Both the position numbers and the translations under genes were made by a program. The notes under the pieces are model-generated. The model was not told the DNA's origin and searched no databases. It saw only the letters and a list, made by a program, of their open reading frames with translations. A stretch of 43,620 bases of DNA from Acidobacteriota bacterium. GTDB lineage: Bacteria > Acidobacteriota > G020349885. The DNA lies in contig CP070701.1 of assembly GCA_020349885.1 (NCBI GenBank), positions 2,040,713 to 2,084,332 on the forward strand, given 5' to 3'. Each line of letters opens with the position of its first letter. Within the stretch, counting starts at the first letter, position 1. Of the stretch, positions 8,568 through 17,272 are shown in pieces.

Positions 8568-10187
8568 ATGAAACTGACGAAATCACGAATGGCACGAAAC
8601 CCCCTTTCAAAGGCTCTGCGTCTCGCTCGCTGTGCGAACCGAAGCGACACGCCCCCGGCGGACGAGCTCGTCGAGATGTACCGCGAGTCGGTGCGCTCGC
8701 GCGCACAGGCTCCGTGGACGCGGCGGCGCTTCTTAAAGGCTTCGGGGGCCGCAACCCTGGCGGTTGCGGGCAGCGGGCTTCTGACGTCCTGCGCAAAGCT
8801 GAAGGGCGCGCGGCGCATCGCCGTCGTGGGGGCGGGACTTGCCGGCCTGAACGCCGCGTACACGCTCAAGAAGCTGGGCCACAGCGCGGAGGTGTACGAG
8901 GCGAGCAAGCGCTTGGGCGGGCGCATACACACGGCCTATGACGTCATGGCGCCGGGACTTTTCGCCGAGCTCGGAGGCGAGTGGCTCGACGATGATCACG
9001 AAGCCGGACTCTCCCTGGTGAAGGAGCTCGGTCTCGAGCTCAACGACCTGCGCGGACCCAGCGAAAAGGATCTTCTCACGGCATACTACTTCGACGGGAA
9101 GATCTACACAGATGAACAGCTCGTAAAAGCTCTTCAGCCCGTTGTCGAGCTGATGGAGAACGAGATCAACATTCTCCAGAAAGCCTATGATTTGTTTGAA
9201 GACGGCGACCCGGAGGAGATCAGCGCCATGCTGTCTCCGCTTGACGAGATGTCCGCTGCGGAATACCTCGACCGAATCGGCGCGTCGGGCTGGGGCCGCT
9301 CCTTCCTGGAAGTGGCCACCGCGTCGAACGGAGGCCTGGATTGCGATCAGCAGTCCGCACTCAACGTCATCGGCTCCGTCTCCCTGGATTCCTCCGAGAG
9401 CCTTATCTATCTTTTCGAAGAGGGCAACGAGCAGTACAAGATCGTGGGAGGCGTCCAGGGGATAATTCGCGGGCTTTCCGACGGCCTCGACGAAGGGCAG
9501 GTCAAGCTCGCGCACCGGCTGGAGGCCGTGAAAAGCAGCGGCGAAGGCTTCACGCTGACCTTCCAGGACCCGAACGGCGCCTCGAAGGACGTCGAGGCGG
9601 ACTTCGTCATCATGACCGTTCCGTTCTCGATGCTGCGCAACGTCGAGATGCAGGTGGAGATGCCGCCCGAGAAGAGGAAAGCCATCGACGAGATGGGCTA
9701 CGGCGTACACACCAAGCTCCTGATGGGAGTCGACAAGCGCGTGTGGCGCGAGAAGGGATACTCGGGCGGTGCCAGCACCGACGAGCCGTTCCAGGCGGTG
9801 TACGATACCAACCAGATGGAGGGCTACGTGGGAGAACCCGGCGGCCTCACCTATTACCTGGGCGGGCAGCCGAGCATCGACGTCAGAGAGGGAACCGCCG
9901 AGGAGCATGTCGAGCGCTTTATGCCGACGGTGGAAAAAATATTTCCCGGAGTTTCCGCCGAGTTCAACGGCAAGGTCGAGCGCTTCGACTGGGGCACCTA
10001 CCCCTTTTCCTTGGGCAGTTATCCTTGCTACAAGCCCGGCCAGTGGACCACCATCTACAACCCGGGCGAGCCCTTGGGCAACATGCTCTTTGCGGGCGAC
10101 CATTGCAGCTGGTACCAGGGGTACATAAACGGCGCCATCGAGAGCGGAAAGCGCGCCGCCGAAGAACTCGCAAAACGCCTCGGCTAG
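8568..10187 (+). CDS. Tat-exported FAD-dependent amine oxidase lipoprotein, copy 5
   Basis: 539 residues. Signal region TRRRFLK (51-57) and LTSC (Cys75), then FAD-binding GAGLAG, RLGGRIH with GGEW, and C-terminal GNMLFAGDHC. The His in GGRIH replaces the Tyr of other copies, and the C-terminus stops directly after the last FAD-contacting helix (AAEELAKRLG). It is the last gene of the five-copy run and starts 16 bp after copy 4 with AGGAG upstream of the ATG; here the CCCGGCAAA spacer motif is missing. It probably belongs to the same transcript as copies 1-4. A 62-bp gap leads to the M28 peptidase on the same strand. Confidence 0.9.
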   Translation: MKLTKSRMARNPLSKALRLARCANRSDTPPADELVEMYRESVRSRAQAPWTRRRFLKASGAATLAVAGSGLLTSCAKLKGARRIAVVGAGLAGLNAAYTLKKLGHSAEVYEASKRLGGRIHTAYDVMAPGLFAELGGEWLDDDHEAGLSLVKELGLELNDLRGPSEKDLLTAYYFDGKIYTDEQLVKALQPVVELMENEINILQKAYDLFEDGDPEEISAMLSPLDEMSAAEYLDRIGASGWGRSFLEVATASNGGLDCDQQSALNVIGSVSLDSSESLIYLFEEGNEQYKIVGGVQGIIRGLSDGLDEGQVKLAHRLEAVKSSGEGFTLTFQDPNGASKDVEADFVIMTVPFSMLRNVEMQVEMPPEKRKAIDEMGYGVHTKLLMGVDKRVWREKGYSGGASTDEPFQAVYDTNQMEGYVGEPGGLTYYLGGQPSIDVREGTAEEHVERFMPTVEKIFPGVSAEFNGKVERFDWGTYPFSLGSYPCYKPGQWTTIYNPGEPLGNMLFAGDHCSWYQGYINGAIESGKRAAEELAKRLG

Positions 10188-10249
10188 CCGCCAGGCGCGG
10201 TGCTTGACTCGGGCGGCGTTGTCGTGAAAACTTGAACGAGGTGAAAAAA

Positions 10250-12412
10250 GTGCATAGAGATACAACTTTCCCTTTCGTCCGTGGCCGCTTCCTGCTTAAA
10301 GCGGCTTGCGGGATTGCTCTGGCCGCCCTTGTGGTGGCGGCGACTGCATGCACCGGGCCGTCCTGCAGACGCGGCGGCGAGCAGCGGCTGCTCAAGAAGC
10401 TGGACGCGGCCCGCGCGCTCGAAGAGACCCGCATCTTCGCCGAGGCCGTCGACGACCCCTCGGGCCTCGGCATGGGGACTGCCTCCCCCGGCTCGGAGCA
10501 GGAGGCGGCGCTCGCCGACTACGTGGAGGAAAAATTCCGCGCCATCGGTCTCGGGACCGAGCGCCACACGTTCCCCGTGCGCGTGTTCCGCTACGGGCCG
10601 GTGGGCTTGACCGTGGGCGGAGAATCCATCCCTGCGGTAATCCTCTACGGCAGCCCCGGCACCTACGGCACGCGCGACGGCCAGGGGTACAAGCGCGGCA
10701 ACGCGAACGGAGACGAAACGCTGCGCGCCCCGCTGGTGTACGCGGGGACGGGCACGCGCGACGACATCGCCGCCGCAGGGGACGTGAAGGGCAAGATCCT
10801 GCTCCTCCTGCGCGACGACAACGCCACGGGCTGGCCGTCGCTGATGACTCTGGAAGCCTCCACGCACGGGGCGGCCGCGATAGTCATGTTCGGCGTCGAG
10901 GGCGAGGAAACGCTTCTTCCGGAAGCGCTGCGCCAGGACAGCGTGCTTTACTGCAATCCGATACCGGCCTTTTCCATCAGCCGCACAAACGGCGAGCGCC
11001 TGCGCGAAGAGTTATCGCAACGTCCGATGGAGACGGAGCTCTCGTGCAGCGCCGAGGAACTCGACGGCACGAGCGTGAACGTGCTCGGCTCGCTGCGCGG
11101 CTCGCGTTTTCCGGATGAGTGGATTCTCGTGAGCGCCCACATGGACCGCTGGTTCCAGGCTTATTTGGACAACTCCTCTGGCATTGGGGCGATGCTCGAG
11201 CTCGCGCGCGCCGTCACCGAGCGCGGCACGCCGCGCCGCTCCTTCCTCTTCGCGGCGGTTGGCTCGGAGGAGGCGGGAGGCATCCAGAGCCTCGACGAGT
11301 GGCTGGCTGGCTCGTACGCCCTGGTGAAGGATAAGCCGGATCTGTTTGAGCACACGGCTCTCGTCCTGAACCTGGACAGCGTAGGCTGGAGGGGGGAGAG
11401 CGGCTACGCGAACGTCTCGCCGGAGGGCGTGCCCTTCGCCGAGGCCCTCTTGAAGGACCGCGGCCTCGACTCGCGCGTCGAGATCGTGCCGCAAATAAGC
11501 ATCTGGGTGGACGCTTGGTGCTACTCCTCAGTCGGGGGCGCCACCACCTTCTCATCCGAGTGGGATATAAGCGACTACTGGGACTATTACCATACCGACC
11601 ACGACGCCTACGAAGAGGGACTCCTCGCCAACCTCGAGACCGACCTACAGCTGTACCTGCTGGCGCTCCACCGCGCCGACTGCGCCGACGACCCGCCCCT
11701 TGATTTCGCGGCCGTCGCCTCGTGGGCTCGCACCGCCTACGAGGAGGACGCCGCGCGCGTGCCCGACGTTTCGTTCGATTCCCTGTGGGCGGCGCTATCG
11801 TCCTTCGAGGAGGCCGCGGCGGACGACGCCAAGCGGCTCGAGAGCGCCCGCGAGGAGGGCGACGACGTGCTCGCCCGCCTGAACGCGCACCGCTTAGCGG
11901 TCCGCAGCGAGCTGATCCCGGCCCTCGTGGCCACGGACATGGAAACGGCCCAGGCCCGCACCTACCGCTACTCGGTGGACGCGGAGCGGCTGGCGAAAAT
12001 TGCAGAGGTGCTGCAGCGCCCCGTTTCGAGCGTAGCGGATAGGCGTGCGCGGATCGCGGAAGCCCTCGAGATCATGGAGGAGGGGGACGAGTTTCAAGAC
12101 CACACGATCCAGCCGTCGTGGACGTTTCGGTTCTCCAGCCGCACGCTGGAGAAGCTTATGCGCATGTCGGAGGAGATGCGGACCTGGAGCCGCGAGCACG
12201 ACCACCTGCAGCATTCCTTGAGCCTCGAGGTCTTTTCTATCCACGAGGAGATGCGCCGCAAGCTCGACCGCCCCTTGGGCTTCAACGCCGCCAGGGCGGC
12301 CGGGGCGGCGGAGAGACTGCGCGACGAGACGGTGGCCCGCCTGGAAGCGAACATGGCGCGGGCGTCCGAGGCCCTCGCCGCCGCCGCGGAGCGCCTCCGT
12401 GCGAATCCTTAA
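10250..12412 (+). CDS. M28-family zinc metallopeptidase lipoprotein with PA domain
   Basis: 720 residues from the GTG at 10250, chosen because GAGGTG ends 6 nt upstream; GTG at 10241 and TTG at 10232 are also in frame. The signal peptide ends in VAATAC (lipobox), predicting an outer-membrane or periplasmic lipoprotein. A PA-like insert covers about residues 100-260. The catalytic domain shows the expected di-zinc ligands in order: AHMD, LDNSSG, a Glu-Glu pair in VGSEEAGG, the Asp in LNLDSVG, and YYHTDHD. The last about 220 residues are charged and helical, with no recognised domain. Such enzymes are aminopeptidases or glutamate carboxypeptidase-like. The C-terminus overlaps thyX by 14 nt. Confidence 0.88.
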   Translation: MHRDTTFPFVRGRFLLKAACGIALAALVVAATACTGPSCRRGGEQRLLKKLDAARALEETRIFAEAVDDPSGLGMGTASPGSEQEAALADYVEEKFRAIGLGTERHTFPVRVFRYGPVGLTVGGESIPAVILYGSPGTYGTRDGQGYKRGNANGDETLRAPLVYAGTGTRDDIAAAGDVKGKILLLLRDDNATGWPSLMTLEASTHGAAAIVMFGVEGEETLLPEALRQDSVLYCNPIPAFSISRTNGERLREELSQRPMETELSCSAEELDGTSVNVLGSLRGSRFPDEWILVSAHMDRWFQAYLDNSSGIGAMLELARAVTERGTPRRSFLFAAVGSEEAGGIQSLDEWLAGSYALVKDKPDLFEHTALVLNLDSVGWRGESGYANVSPEGVPFAEALLKDRGLDSRVEIVPQISIWVDAWCYSSVGGATTFSSEWDISDYWDYYHTDHDAYEEGLLANLETDLQLYLLALHRADCADDPPLDFAAVASWARTAYEEDAARVPDVSFDSLWAALSSFEEAAADDAKRLESAREEGDDVLARLNAHRLAVRSELIPALVATDMETAQARTYRYSVDAERLAKIAEVLQRPVSSVADRRARIAEALEIMEEGDEFQDHTIQPSWTFRFSSRTLEKLMRMSEEMRTWSREHDHLQHSLSLEVFSIHEEMRRKLDRPLGFNAARAAGAAERLRDETVARLEANMARASEALAAAAERLRANP

Positions 12413-13274
12413 GCGCTGCCGCGTCTATCTGATCGCCCGCCCTCAGATTGTCGAAGAAGGGCTCGAGGCGTTCCTTTGGGACAACGACCTTCGCTGGCCC
12501 ACCCCCACGGATGGCGTGCGGGACGCGGAGCGAATCGTCGAGGCCGCGGGGCGGTGCTGCTACATGAGCTTCGGCAAGAAGGCGGGCACGAAGACGAACA
12601 GGCGCTACATCGAAAACATCCTCGGGCGGAACGAGGACGGCACGTTCAAGGCGGGCCCCGCCCACGGCTCGGTCGTCGAGCACCCGTGCTGGACATTCAT
12701 CGTCACGGGGGCGGGGCGCGGTTTTTCGCACGAGCAGGTGCGGCACCGCACGGGGTGGGCCTACTCGCAGCTTTCGACCCGCTACTGCGATTTCGAGCGC
12801 GAAGAGGGGGAAGGCACGTGGGAGCCGGGGTTCGCGCTCCCGCCACTGGCGCAGTTGAGCGAGGAGGCGCGGAGGGCGATGGAAGAATCCCTCTCCCGGG
12901 CGCAGCGGGACTACGTCGAACTCCTCCGCCTCATCGAAGACGACCTCAAGGGCAGCAAGGCGTTTCAGAGAGAGCTTCAAAAGATTCCGGAGCGGGAACG
13001 CAAGCGGATGCTCCGCAAGGCGGCGCGCGGGGCGGCGCGCGACGTGCTCCCCGTGGCCACGGAAGCCATACTGGTGATGTCGGCGAACGCGCGCGCCCTC
13101 TGGAACTGCATCGCCCTGCGCGCCAACGAGCACGCCGAGGCGGTCATCCGCGACGTCTACGTGCAGATCGCGAAGATTATGGAGCACGAGATGCCCGCGC
13201 TCTTCCACGGCCTCCGGTACAAGAAGCTCTGGGATGGTTCCCTCGCGGTAGAGATGCCGCGGGATAAGCTCTAG
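12399..13274 (+). CDS. thyX: flavin-dependent thymidylate synthase ThyX
   Basis: 291 residues, starting at a GTG that overlaps the end of the peptidase gene. ThyX makes dTMP from dUMP using FAD, NADPH and methylene-tetrahydrofolate, replacing ThyA. The signature is present in FSHEQVRHRTGWAYSQLSTRY. The usual pattern is RHR, seven residues, Ser; here eight residues separate RHR from the Ser aligned with STRY, although another Ser (AYS) lies inside. The C-terminal part has the expected substrate-binding segment (ALWNCIALRANEHAEAVIR, like the RxxxxAQ/E-H-A helix of the family). Longer than the common 220-250 residues, with an N-terminal extension. The overlap implies translational coupling to the peptidase. 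Confidence 0.85.
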   Translation: MRILKRCRVYLIARPQIVEEGLEAFLWDNDLRWPTPTDGVRDAERIVEAAGRCCYMSFGKKAGTKTNRRYIENILGRNEDGTFKAGPAHGSVVEHPCWTFIVTGAGRGFSHEQVRHRTGWAYSQLSTRYCDFEREEGEGTWEPGFALPPLAQLSEEARRAMEESLSRAQRDYVELLRLIEDDLKGSKAFQRELQKIPERERKRMLRKAARGAARDVLPVATEAILVMSANARALWNCIALRANEHAEAVIRDVYVQIAKIMEHEMPALFHGLRYKKLWDGSLAVEMPRDKL

Positions 13275-13329
13275 GCGTCGGTTACTCGGTTACTCAGTTA
13301 GAACCGAAAAACCGAGAAACAGAGGAACA

Positions 13330-13346
13330 AAACCGCCGGACGGTTT
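13330..13346. terminator. hairpin between convergent thyX and TPR genes
   Basis: AAACCG and CGGTTT form a 6-bp stem around the loop CCGGA. The flanking A and T runs could allow it to act in either direction between the two convergent genes. A second, looser pairing (CTCGGTT with AACCGAG) lies just upstream at about 13288-13319. Confidence 0.35.
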
Positions 13347-13374
13347 CTGCGGGCGGAGGGCCGACGCGGCCTCT

Positions 13375-16053
13375 CTACTTCCCCTTGACGGAGCGCTGAA
13401 GTTCCTTGATCTTCCGGGCCACGTCGCGGTAACTGGTGTTGAGGCCGTAAACCTCCTCGTACATCCGGAAAGCCTCTTCGAGGTTCCCGCCCTGCTCCAA
13501 CGCTATGGCTAGGTCGTAGCGCAGGCCCATGGCGTCGTCCTCCGAAAGGCCTTTCGCGTCGAGCCCCTTGCGATACCATTTGGCGGCTATGTCGGGAAGG
13601 CCCTTATCCAAGAAGCAAACCCCGAGCATGCTGCAACACTCCAGGGCGCGGGTCTGGTCGGGGTTCTTCGCCGCCACCTGGAATTCCGCGATGGCTTCGT
13701 CCACGAGGCCCATTTCCTTGTAGGCGATGCCGAGGTTGTAATGGGTCTCGTAATCCTCCTTGGCCACCTGCTTCTCGACGCCCTGCTTGAAGGCCGAGAA
13801 AAGCTCGTCGAGCTCCTCCTTGGACTGCTCTTTTTCCCCTTCGGCCCCCGTGAATTCCTCCTGAATCTCGGCGGCTAGGTCGAAAAATTCCTCGCCTCCG
13901 GCTTCCTCGCCCTCCCCCTCGAGGGCGTCGAGCTCTTCCATAACCTCAGCAATGGAAGGTTGAACGTCTTTCTTGGCCTCCTTCGCTGGAGGGGCGGGCT
14001 TTTTGCCCGGCGCGGAAGGAGCGGCCTTGGGCTTCGCCTTCGCGGGCTTTCGGGCCGCCGCGGGCTTGGGAGGTGCCTCCGAGGGAACAAGCTTGGCCAG
14101 CTTGTTTTTAACGCGCGGCTCGGCCGGATATTTTTCATCGAGCGTCTTGAGGAGCTTTAAGGCGTCGTCCTTAAAGCCCTGCGACAGATAGAAATCAGCC
14201 TCTTCGAGCGCTTCGTCAAGCGTCGGTTCGCGCTTTGCGGGCTGCGGCGTGGGAGCCTCCTCAACCGCCAGCTCTTCCACCTCGAACGACTGCGTGTCAA
14301 AGCTCTCGCCTTCCGCTTCCTCTTTGTCGTCGAGCTCTTCCACTCCCTCCTCGTCGTCAAGTCCTTCCACTTCGACTTCAATTGCCTCGTCGAGCTCGTC
14401 GAGTTCCTCGCCCTCCTCCTTGTCTTTCTCTTTGGCCTCGGCCGGAGGCGCGACCTCGACGCCCTGCAAGAGCGGGTGGTTGGGATCGATGTCGCGGGCA
14501 TCGTTGAGGATATCCTCGGCGGCCTCGTCATCCCCAAGGTCGCGGAAGAGCTTTGACAGCTCAACGCATTCCTCCACCGCCTTGGGGCGGTTGCCCTGCT
14601 CGTTGTAGATGGCGAGGAGCTTGGTCCGAACCTCGATGTTGCGCGGAAACTGGGTTTTTGCAAATTGCAGCTTGTCGATGGCCTTGGCGATGAGGCCGTA
14701 TTTGGTGAAGACGTCCGCTTCCGTGAGGAATTCCATAATCATGTCGTCTTCGCTCGCTAGGGCGGTTTCGATGTCGAGCGACTTCTGCGAGGAAGCCGGC
14801 GCCTCGGCGGACACTGCCTTCGGTTGCGCCGCCGCCAGGTCTTCGCCGCCCACTTCCATCGGCGCGGCATCTTTTCTGGAACGCGAGCGCACAAAACGCA
14901 GCCGCTCCTGATGCTGGGCGTTGTCCGGCTCCATCTCAAGAAGTTTCTGCAAAACGCGCTCCGCCCGGTCGAACTCGTTGAGCGCGATGTGGGCCTGCGC
15001 CTGCGCGTCGTAGGCGTTGACGGCGTGCGTCGTGTTGCCCATCTTCTGATAGAGCGTCGCCAGGAGCGAGAAGGCGTGCGGATTCTTGGAATAGCTGGAC
15101 GTGAAACCCTCCATCAACCTGGCGACCTCGGCCAACTCGCCTCCCGCTTCCATCAGTCCCTCGGCCGCCGTGCGGTAGACCTCGAAAGCCTGGTCCGGAT
15201 TGCCTTGGTTAAGGTAGAAGCGGCCCAGCTCCGTGAGGCCGCCCGTGCGCCCCGGCTCCTGCTGGTGCGCCTTGCGCAGAATTTCTTCCGCTTCCTCCAC
15301 CCTTTTGGCGCGCAGGTAGGTGAGGCCGAGCTGCACCATAACCTCGGCGTTTTTCGGATTTTTTTTCAAGAGCTCCTGGAAGAGACCTACGGCGCTCTCG
15401 AAGTCTCCCTTCCCGGTGTACGCTTCTCCCAGGGCGCCGAGAAGCTTCGCGTTGGAGGCATCCAAGACGAGCCCCCGCTTAAAAACCTTGATGGCGCCGT
15501 CAAAGGAACCGGCCGAGAGCATCCCCTTGCCGACCTCGAGGTATTCGCGCACGGCATCCTCGACGCGCTTGCGGTCCCCGCAGAGGTCGGCCAGCTTGAG
15601 CCGGACCTTATGGTCGCCGGGGTCGAGGGTCTTAACCTTCTTGAGCACGTCGATGGCCTTGTCCTTCATCCCTCCCTCGGCACAGTGCTCGGCCACGGAT
15701 ACGTACTGCATCTTGGCCTCGTTGACGAATCCCTGCTGGGCCTGAATGTCGGCAAGCCGCAGGTTGTTTTCTATGGAGGAGGGATCGAGCTTGGTGACGC
15801 GCTTATAGACCGCGAGGGCCTTGACGGCGAAGCCTTTCTCGAGATAGATATCGCCCAGCTTCTTGTAGCACTTGATGGCTTCGGGGACCTTCTTGAGGCG
15901 GGAGTAAACGTCCCCCAGGGCGTTGAGGGCGGTTTCGTCCTTGGACTGCTGGGCGAGGAGCTTTTCGTACTCCTCGGCCGCGCTCTCAAACTTCCCCTTC
16001 AGGACAAGTTTCTGGGCGCCTTGAATGATCTTTTTTCGATCGATGGCCGCCAT
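13375..16053 (-). CDS. large acidic tetratricopeptide-repeat protein
   Basis: 892 residues from the ATG at 16053, which has AGG 7 nt upstream; a GTG two codons earlier (16059) is in frame. There is no signal peptide, so it is probably cytoplasmic. The N-terminal 380 residues hold about ten TPR units (for example YEKLLAQQSKDETALNALGD and its repeats). A linker and a second TPR group (about 430-520) follow, then a strongly acidic Glu/Asp stretch (about 530-620), a Pro/Ala/Lys linker (PKPAAARKPAKAKPKAAP), and a last TPR group ending at KELQRSVKGK. The architecture suggests a scaffold for protein complexes. It resembles TPR proteins common in Acidobacteriota and Myxococcota; no specific partner can be named. 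Confidence 0.85.
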   Translation of the reverse strand: MAAIDRKKIIQGAQKLVLKGKFESAAEEYEKLLAQQSKDETALNALGDVYSRLKKVPEAIKCYKKLGDIYLEKGFAVKALAVYKRVTKLDPSSIENNLRLADIQAQQGFVNEAKMQYVSVAEHCAEGGMKDKAIDVLKKVKTLDPGDHKVRLKLADLCGDRKRVEDAVREYLEVGKGMLSAGSFDGAIKVFKRGLVLDASNAKLLGALGEAYTGKGDFESAVGLFQELLKKNPKNAEVMVQLGLTYLRAKRVEEAEEILRKAHQQEPGRTGGLTELGRFYLNQGNPDQAFEVYRTAAEGLMEAGGELAEVARLMEGFTSSYSKNPHAFSLLATLYQKMGNTTHAVNAYDAQAQAHIALNEFDRAERVLQKLLEMEPDNAQHQERLRFVRSRSRKDAAPMEVGGEDLAAAQPKAVSAEAPASSQKSLDIETALASEDDMIMEFLTEADVFTKYGLIAKAIDKLQFAKTQFPRNIEVRTKLLAIYNEQGNRPKAVEECVELSKLFRDLGDDEAAEDILNDARDIDPNHPLLQGVEVAPPAEAKEKDKEEGEELDELDEAIEVEVEGLDDEEGVEELDDKEEAEGESFDTQSFEVEELAVEEAPTPQPAKREPTLDEALEEADFYLSQGFKDDALKLLKTLDEKYPAEPRVKNKLAKLVPSEAPPKPAAARKPAKAKPKAAPSAPGKKPAPPAKEAKKDVQPSIAEVMEELDALEGEGEEAGGEEFFDLAAEIQEEFTGAEGEKEQSKEELDELFSAFKQGVEKQVAKEDYETHYNLGIAYKEMGLVDEAIAEFQVAAKNPDQTRALECCSMLGVCFLDKGLPDIAAKWYRKGLDAKGLSEDDAMGLRYDLAIALEQGGNLEEAFRMYEEVYGLNTSYRDVARKIKELQRSVKGK

Positions 16054-16079
16054 CAGCACCTACCTTCTCTTACTTGTGT

Positions 16080-16108
16080 TATATAGCACATGCGGGGGAA
16101 AAAGTCAA
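16080..16108 (-). promoter_or_regulatory. sigma70-type promoter for the TPR gene
   Basis: On the minus strand: TTGACT (16108-16103), a 17-bp spacer, and TATATA (16085-16080) preceded by TGTGC (extended -10). It lies about 27 bp upstream of the TPR start codon. Both hexamers and the spacing are close to consensus. Confidence 0.7.
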
Positions 16109-16406
16109 GGGCGGGCACAGGTTCAACATATACGCTTAGGGAAAGTGTTTGGGGCCTCCGCAGGAAAGAGTAACGCGGCCGGACGGGCCTAATCCGTGGA
16201 ATGGACGCTTCCGCCGGAATCCCGTTTTGGCGGAGCTTTGGTGAGGGACTCTTTAGCCGCACGCGGGCTTGAATCCAGGAAAAAAGTGTGCTATTCAATG
16301 TGTCTCATGCCGCATAGGCTCGTAAAGCGAACCCGGGCGCCCTTTCCTTCTGCCTGGAGCGGATCGAGGGAAAGCGAGTCGGCCATGCCAGGGAGGCGTC
16401 TTCCGC
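16086..16406. other. divergent intergenic region between the TPR gene and DUF465
   Basis: About 320 bp between two divergent genes. It holds the minus-strand promoter above and a weaker plus-strand promoter-like pair at 16269-16297. TCCGCC and GGCGGA around 16210-16233 can form a hairpin. I see no convincing small gene or RNA in it. Confidence 0.5.
16269..16297 (+). promoter_or_regulatory. possible promoter for the DUF465-psd-pssA-purN operon
   Basis: TTGAAT (16269-16274), 17-bp spacer, TATTCA (16292-16297) preceded by TGTGC (extended -10). The -10 hexamer is weak, but spacing and extension match other promoters in the window. It would leave a leader of about 100 nt before 16407. Confidence 0.4.
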
Positions 16407-16649
16407 ATGGATAACGTCCGAGAACAATTGTTTCACGCGAACCCTTCCTTTCGCCGCCTGCACGAAGAACACCAAACCTGCGAGGCTCGCCTCGACGAAC
16501 TCAAGAACCGCCCCAGACTGACCCCCGCGGAGCAGATGGAGGAAAAACAAATCAAAAAGAAAAAACTTTTCCTCAAAGACCGCATGGCGCAAATGGTGCT
16601 TGCTTATGAGCAGACTGGTGCGGTGCAAGAGAACGCATCCAAAGGATAG
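16407..16649 (+). CDS. small DUF465 (YdcH-like) protein
   Basis: 80 residues, almost entirely charged alpha helix. It has the DUF465/YdcH pattern: an N-terminal FRRLHEEHQTCEARLDEL helix, a short turn, then a lysine-rich helix (EEKQIKKKKLFLKDRMAQMV). Function of the family is unknown; members form helical hairpins. SD-like GGGAGG lies 10 nt upstream of the ATG. It is the first gene of an operon and is followed 2 bp later by psd. Confidence 0.8.
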   Translation: MDNVREQLFHANPSFRRLHEEHQTCEARLDELKNRPRLTPAEQMEEKQIKKKKLFLKDRMAQMVLAYEQTGAVQENASKG

Positions 16650-16651
16650 AA

Positions 16652-17272
16652 ATGCGCTTGGCGAAAGAGGCATGGCCGTTTGTTGCCGTGGCGGCGGCTG
16701 GAAGCTTTATCGGGCTGGCCTTGGGGTTATACTCCGTGGGGATTCCGCTTGCTTTGCTCGCGGCGGCCGTGGCCTTCTTTTTTCGCGATCCCGAACGCCG
16801 CTTGCCTGAAGACGCCGACACCGTGGTTTCTCCCGCGGACGGAACCGTCGTCGAGTTCGTTCCGAAAGAAGGCGGCACGCACCAAATCGGTGTTTTCCTC
16901 GCTCCATGGAACGTTCACGTGAACCGCGTTCCCTACAACGGAAGCGTCTCGGCCGTGCGCTACCAGTCGGGAAAATTTCTCGCGGCGTTCCGCCAAGACG
17001 CCGGTCTGCGGAACGAACGGAATCGCGTGGAACTCGCCACGCCGCTGGGAACGATGGCTGTCACGCAGGTGGCGGGCTGGATTGCGCGGCGCATCGTCTG
17101 CCGTCTTAAAGAAGGGGACCGCGTCTCGCGAGGGGAGCGCATGGGCCTCATCCAGTTCGGCTCTCGTGTGGAGTGCGAACTCCCGCCGACTGTCACGCCC
17201 CTGGTGAAGGAGGGAGATGTCGTGCGCGGCGGCGAGACGGTGATCGGACGGGCGAAAGGAGGCGCGCCGTGA
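16652..17272 (+). CDS. psd: phosphatidylserine decarboxylase, short archaeal type
   Basis: 206 residues. Converts phosphatidylserine to phosphatidylethanolamine at the inner membrane with a self-made pyruvoyl cofactor. Two hydrophobic helices at the N-terminus (about 8-44) anchor it. The family motifs FFRDPERR, VSPADGTV (about 59-66) and the NVHVNR segment (His about 89) are present. The self-cleavage site is the Gly-Ser pair in IQFGSRVE (about 170-171), which creates a small alpha chain. The short length and FGSR motif match the archaeal-type PSD-A group found in many non-proteobacterial bacteria. The stop overlaps the pssA start (GTGA). Confidence 0.92.
   Translation: MRLAKEAWPFVAVAAAGSFIGLALGLYSVGIPLALLAAAVAFFFRDPERRLPEDADTVVSPADGTVVEFVPKEGGTHQIGVFLAPWNVHVNRVPYNGSVSAVRYQSGKFLAAFRQDAGLRNERNRVELATPLGTMAVTQVAGWIARRIVCRLKEGDRVSRGERMGLIQFGSRVECELPPTVTPLVKEGDVVRGGETVIGRAKGGAP

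Noticed and set aside
8733-10265. 510-residue minus-strand frame opposite amine oxidase copy 5
   Set aside because: Similar shadow frames occur opposite every copy (for example 3894-5117). It has no signal, domain or start context.
12282-13208. 308-residue minus-strand frame opposite thyX
   Set aside because: The plus strand encodes a clear ThyX; the antisense product is Arg/Pro/Ala-rich composition noise.
14824-16086. 420-residue plus-strand frame opposite the TPR gene
   Set aside because: It reads the complement of TPR repeats and overlaps the minus-strand promoter; no family features.
17173-17268. N-terminal extension of PssA inside psd
   Set aside because: The GTG at 17269 has a strong AAAGGAGG SD and the usual 4-nt overlap; the extension is Arg-rich noise.
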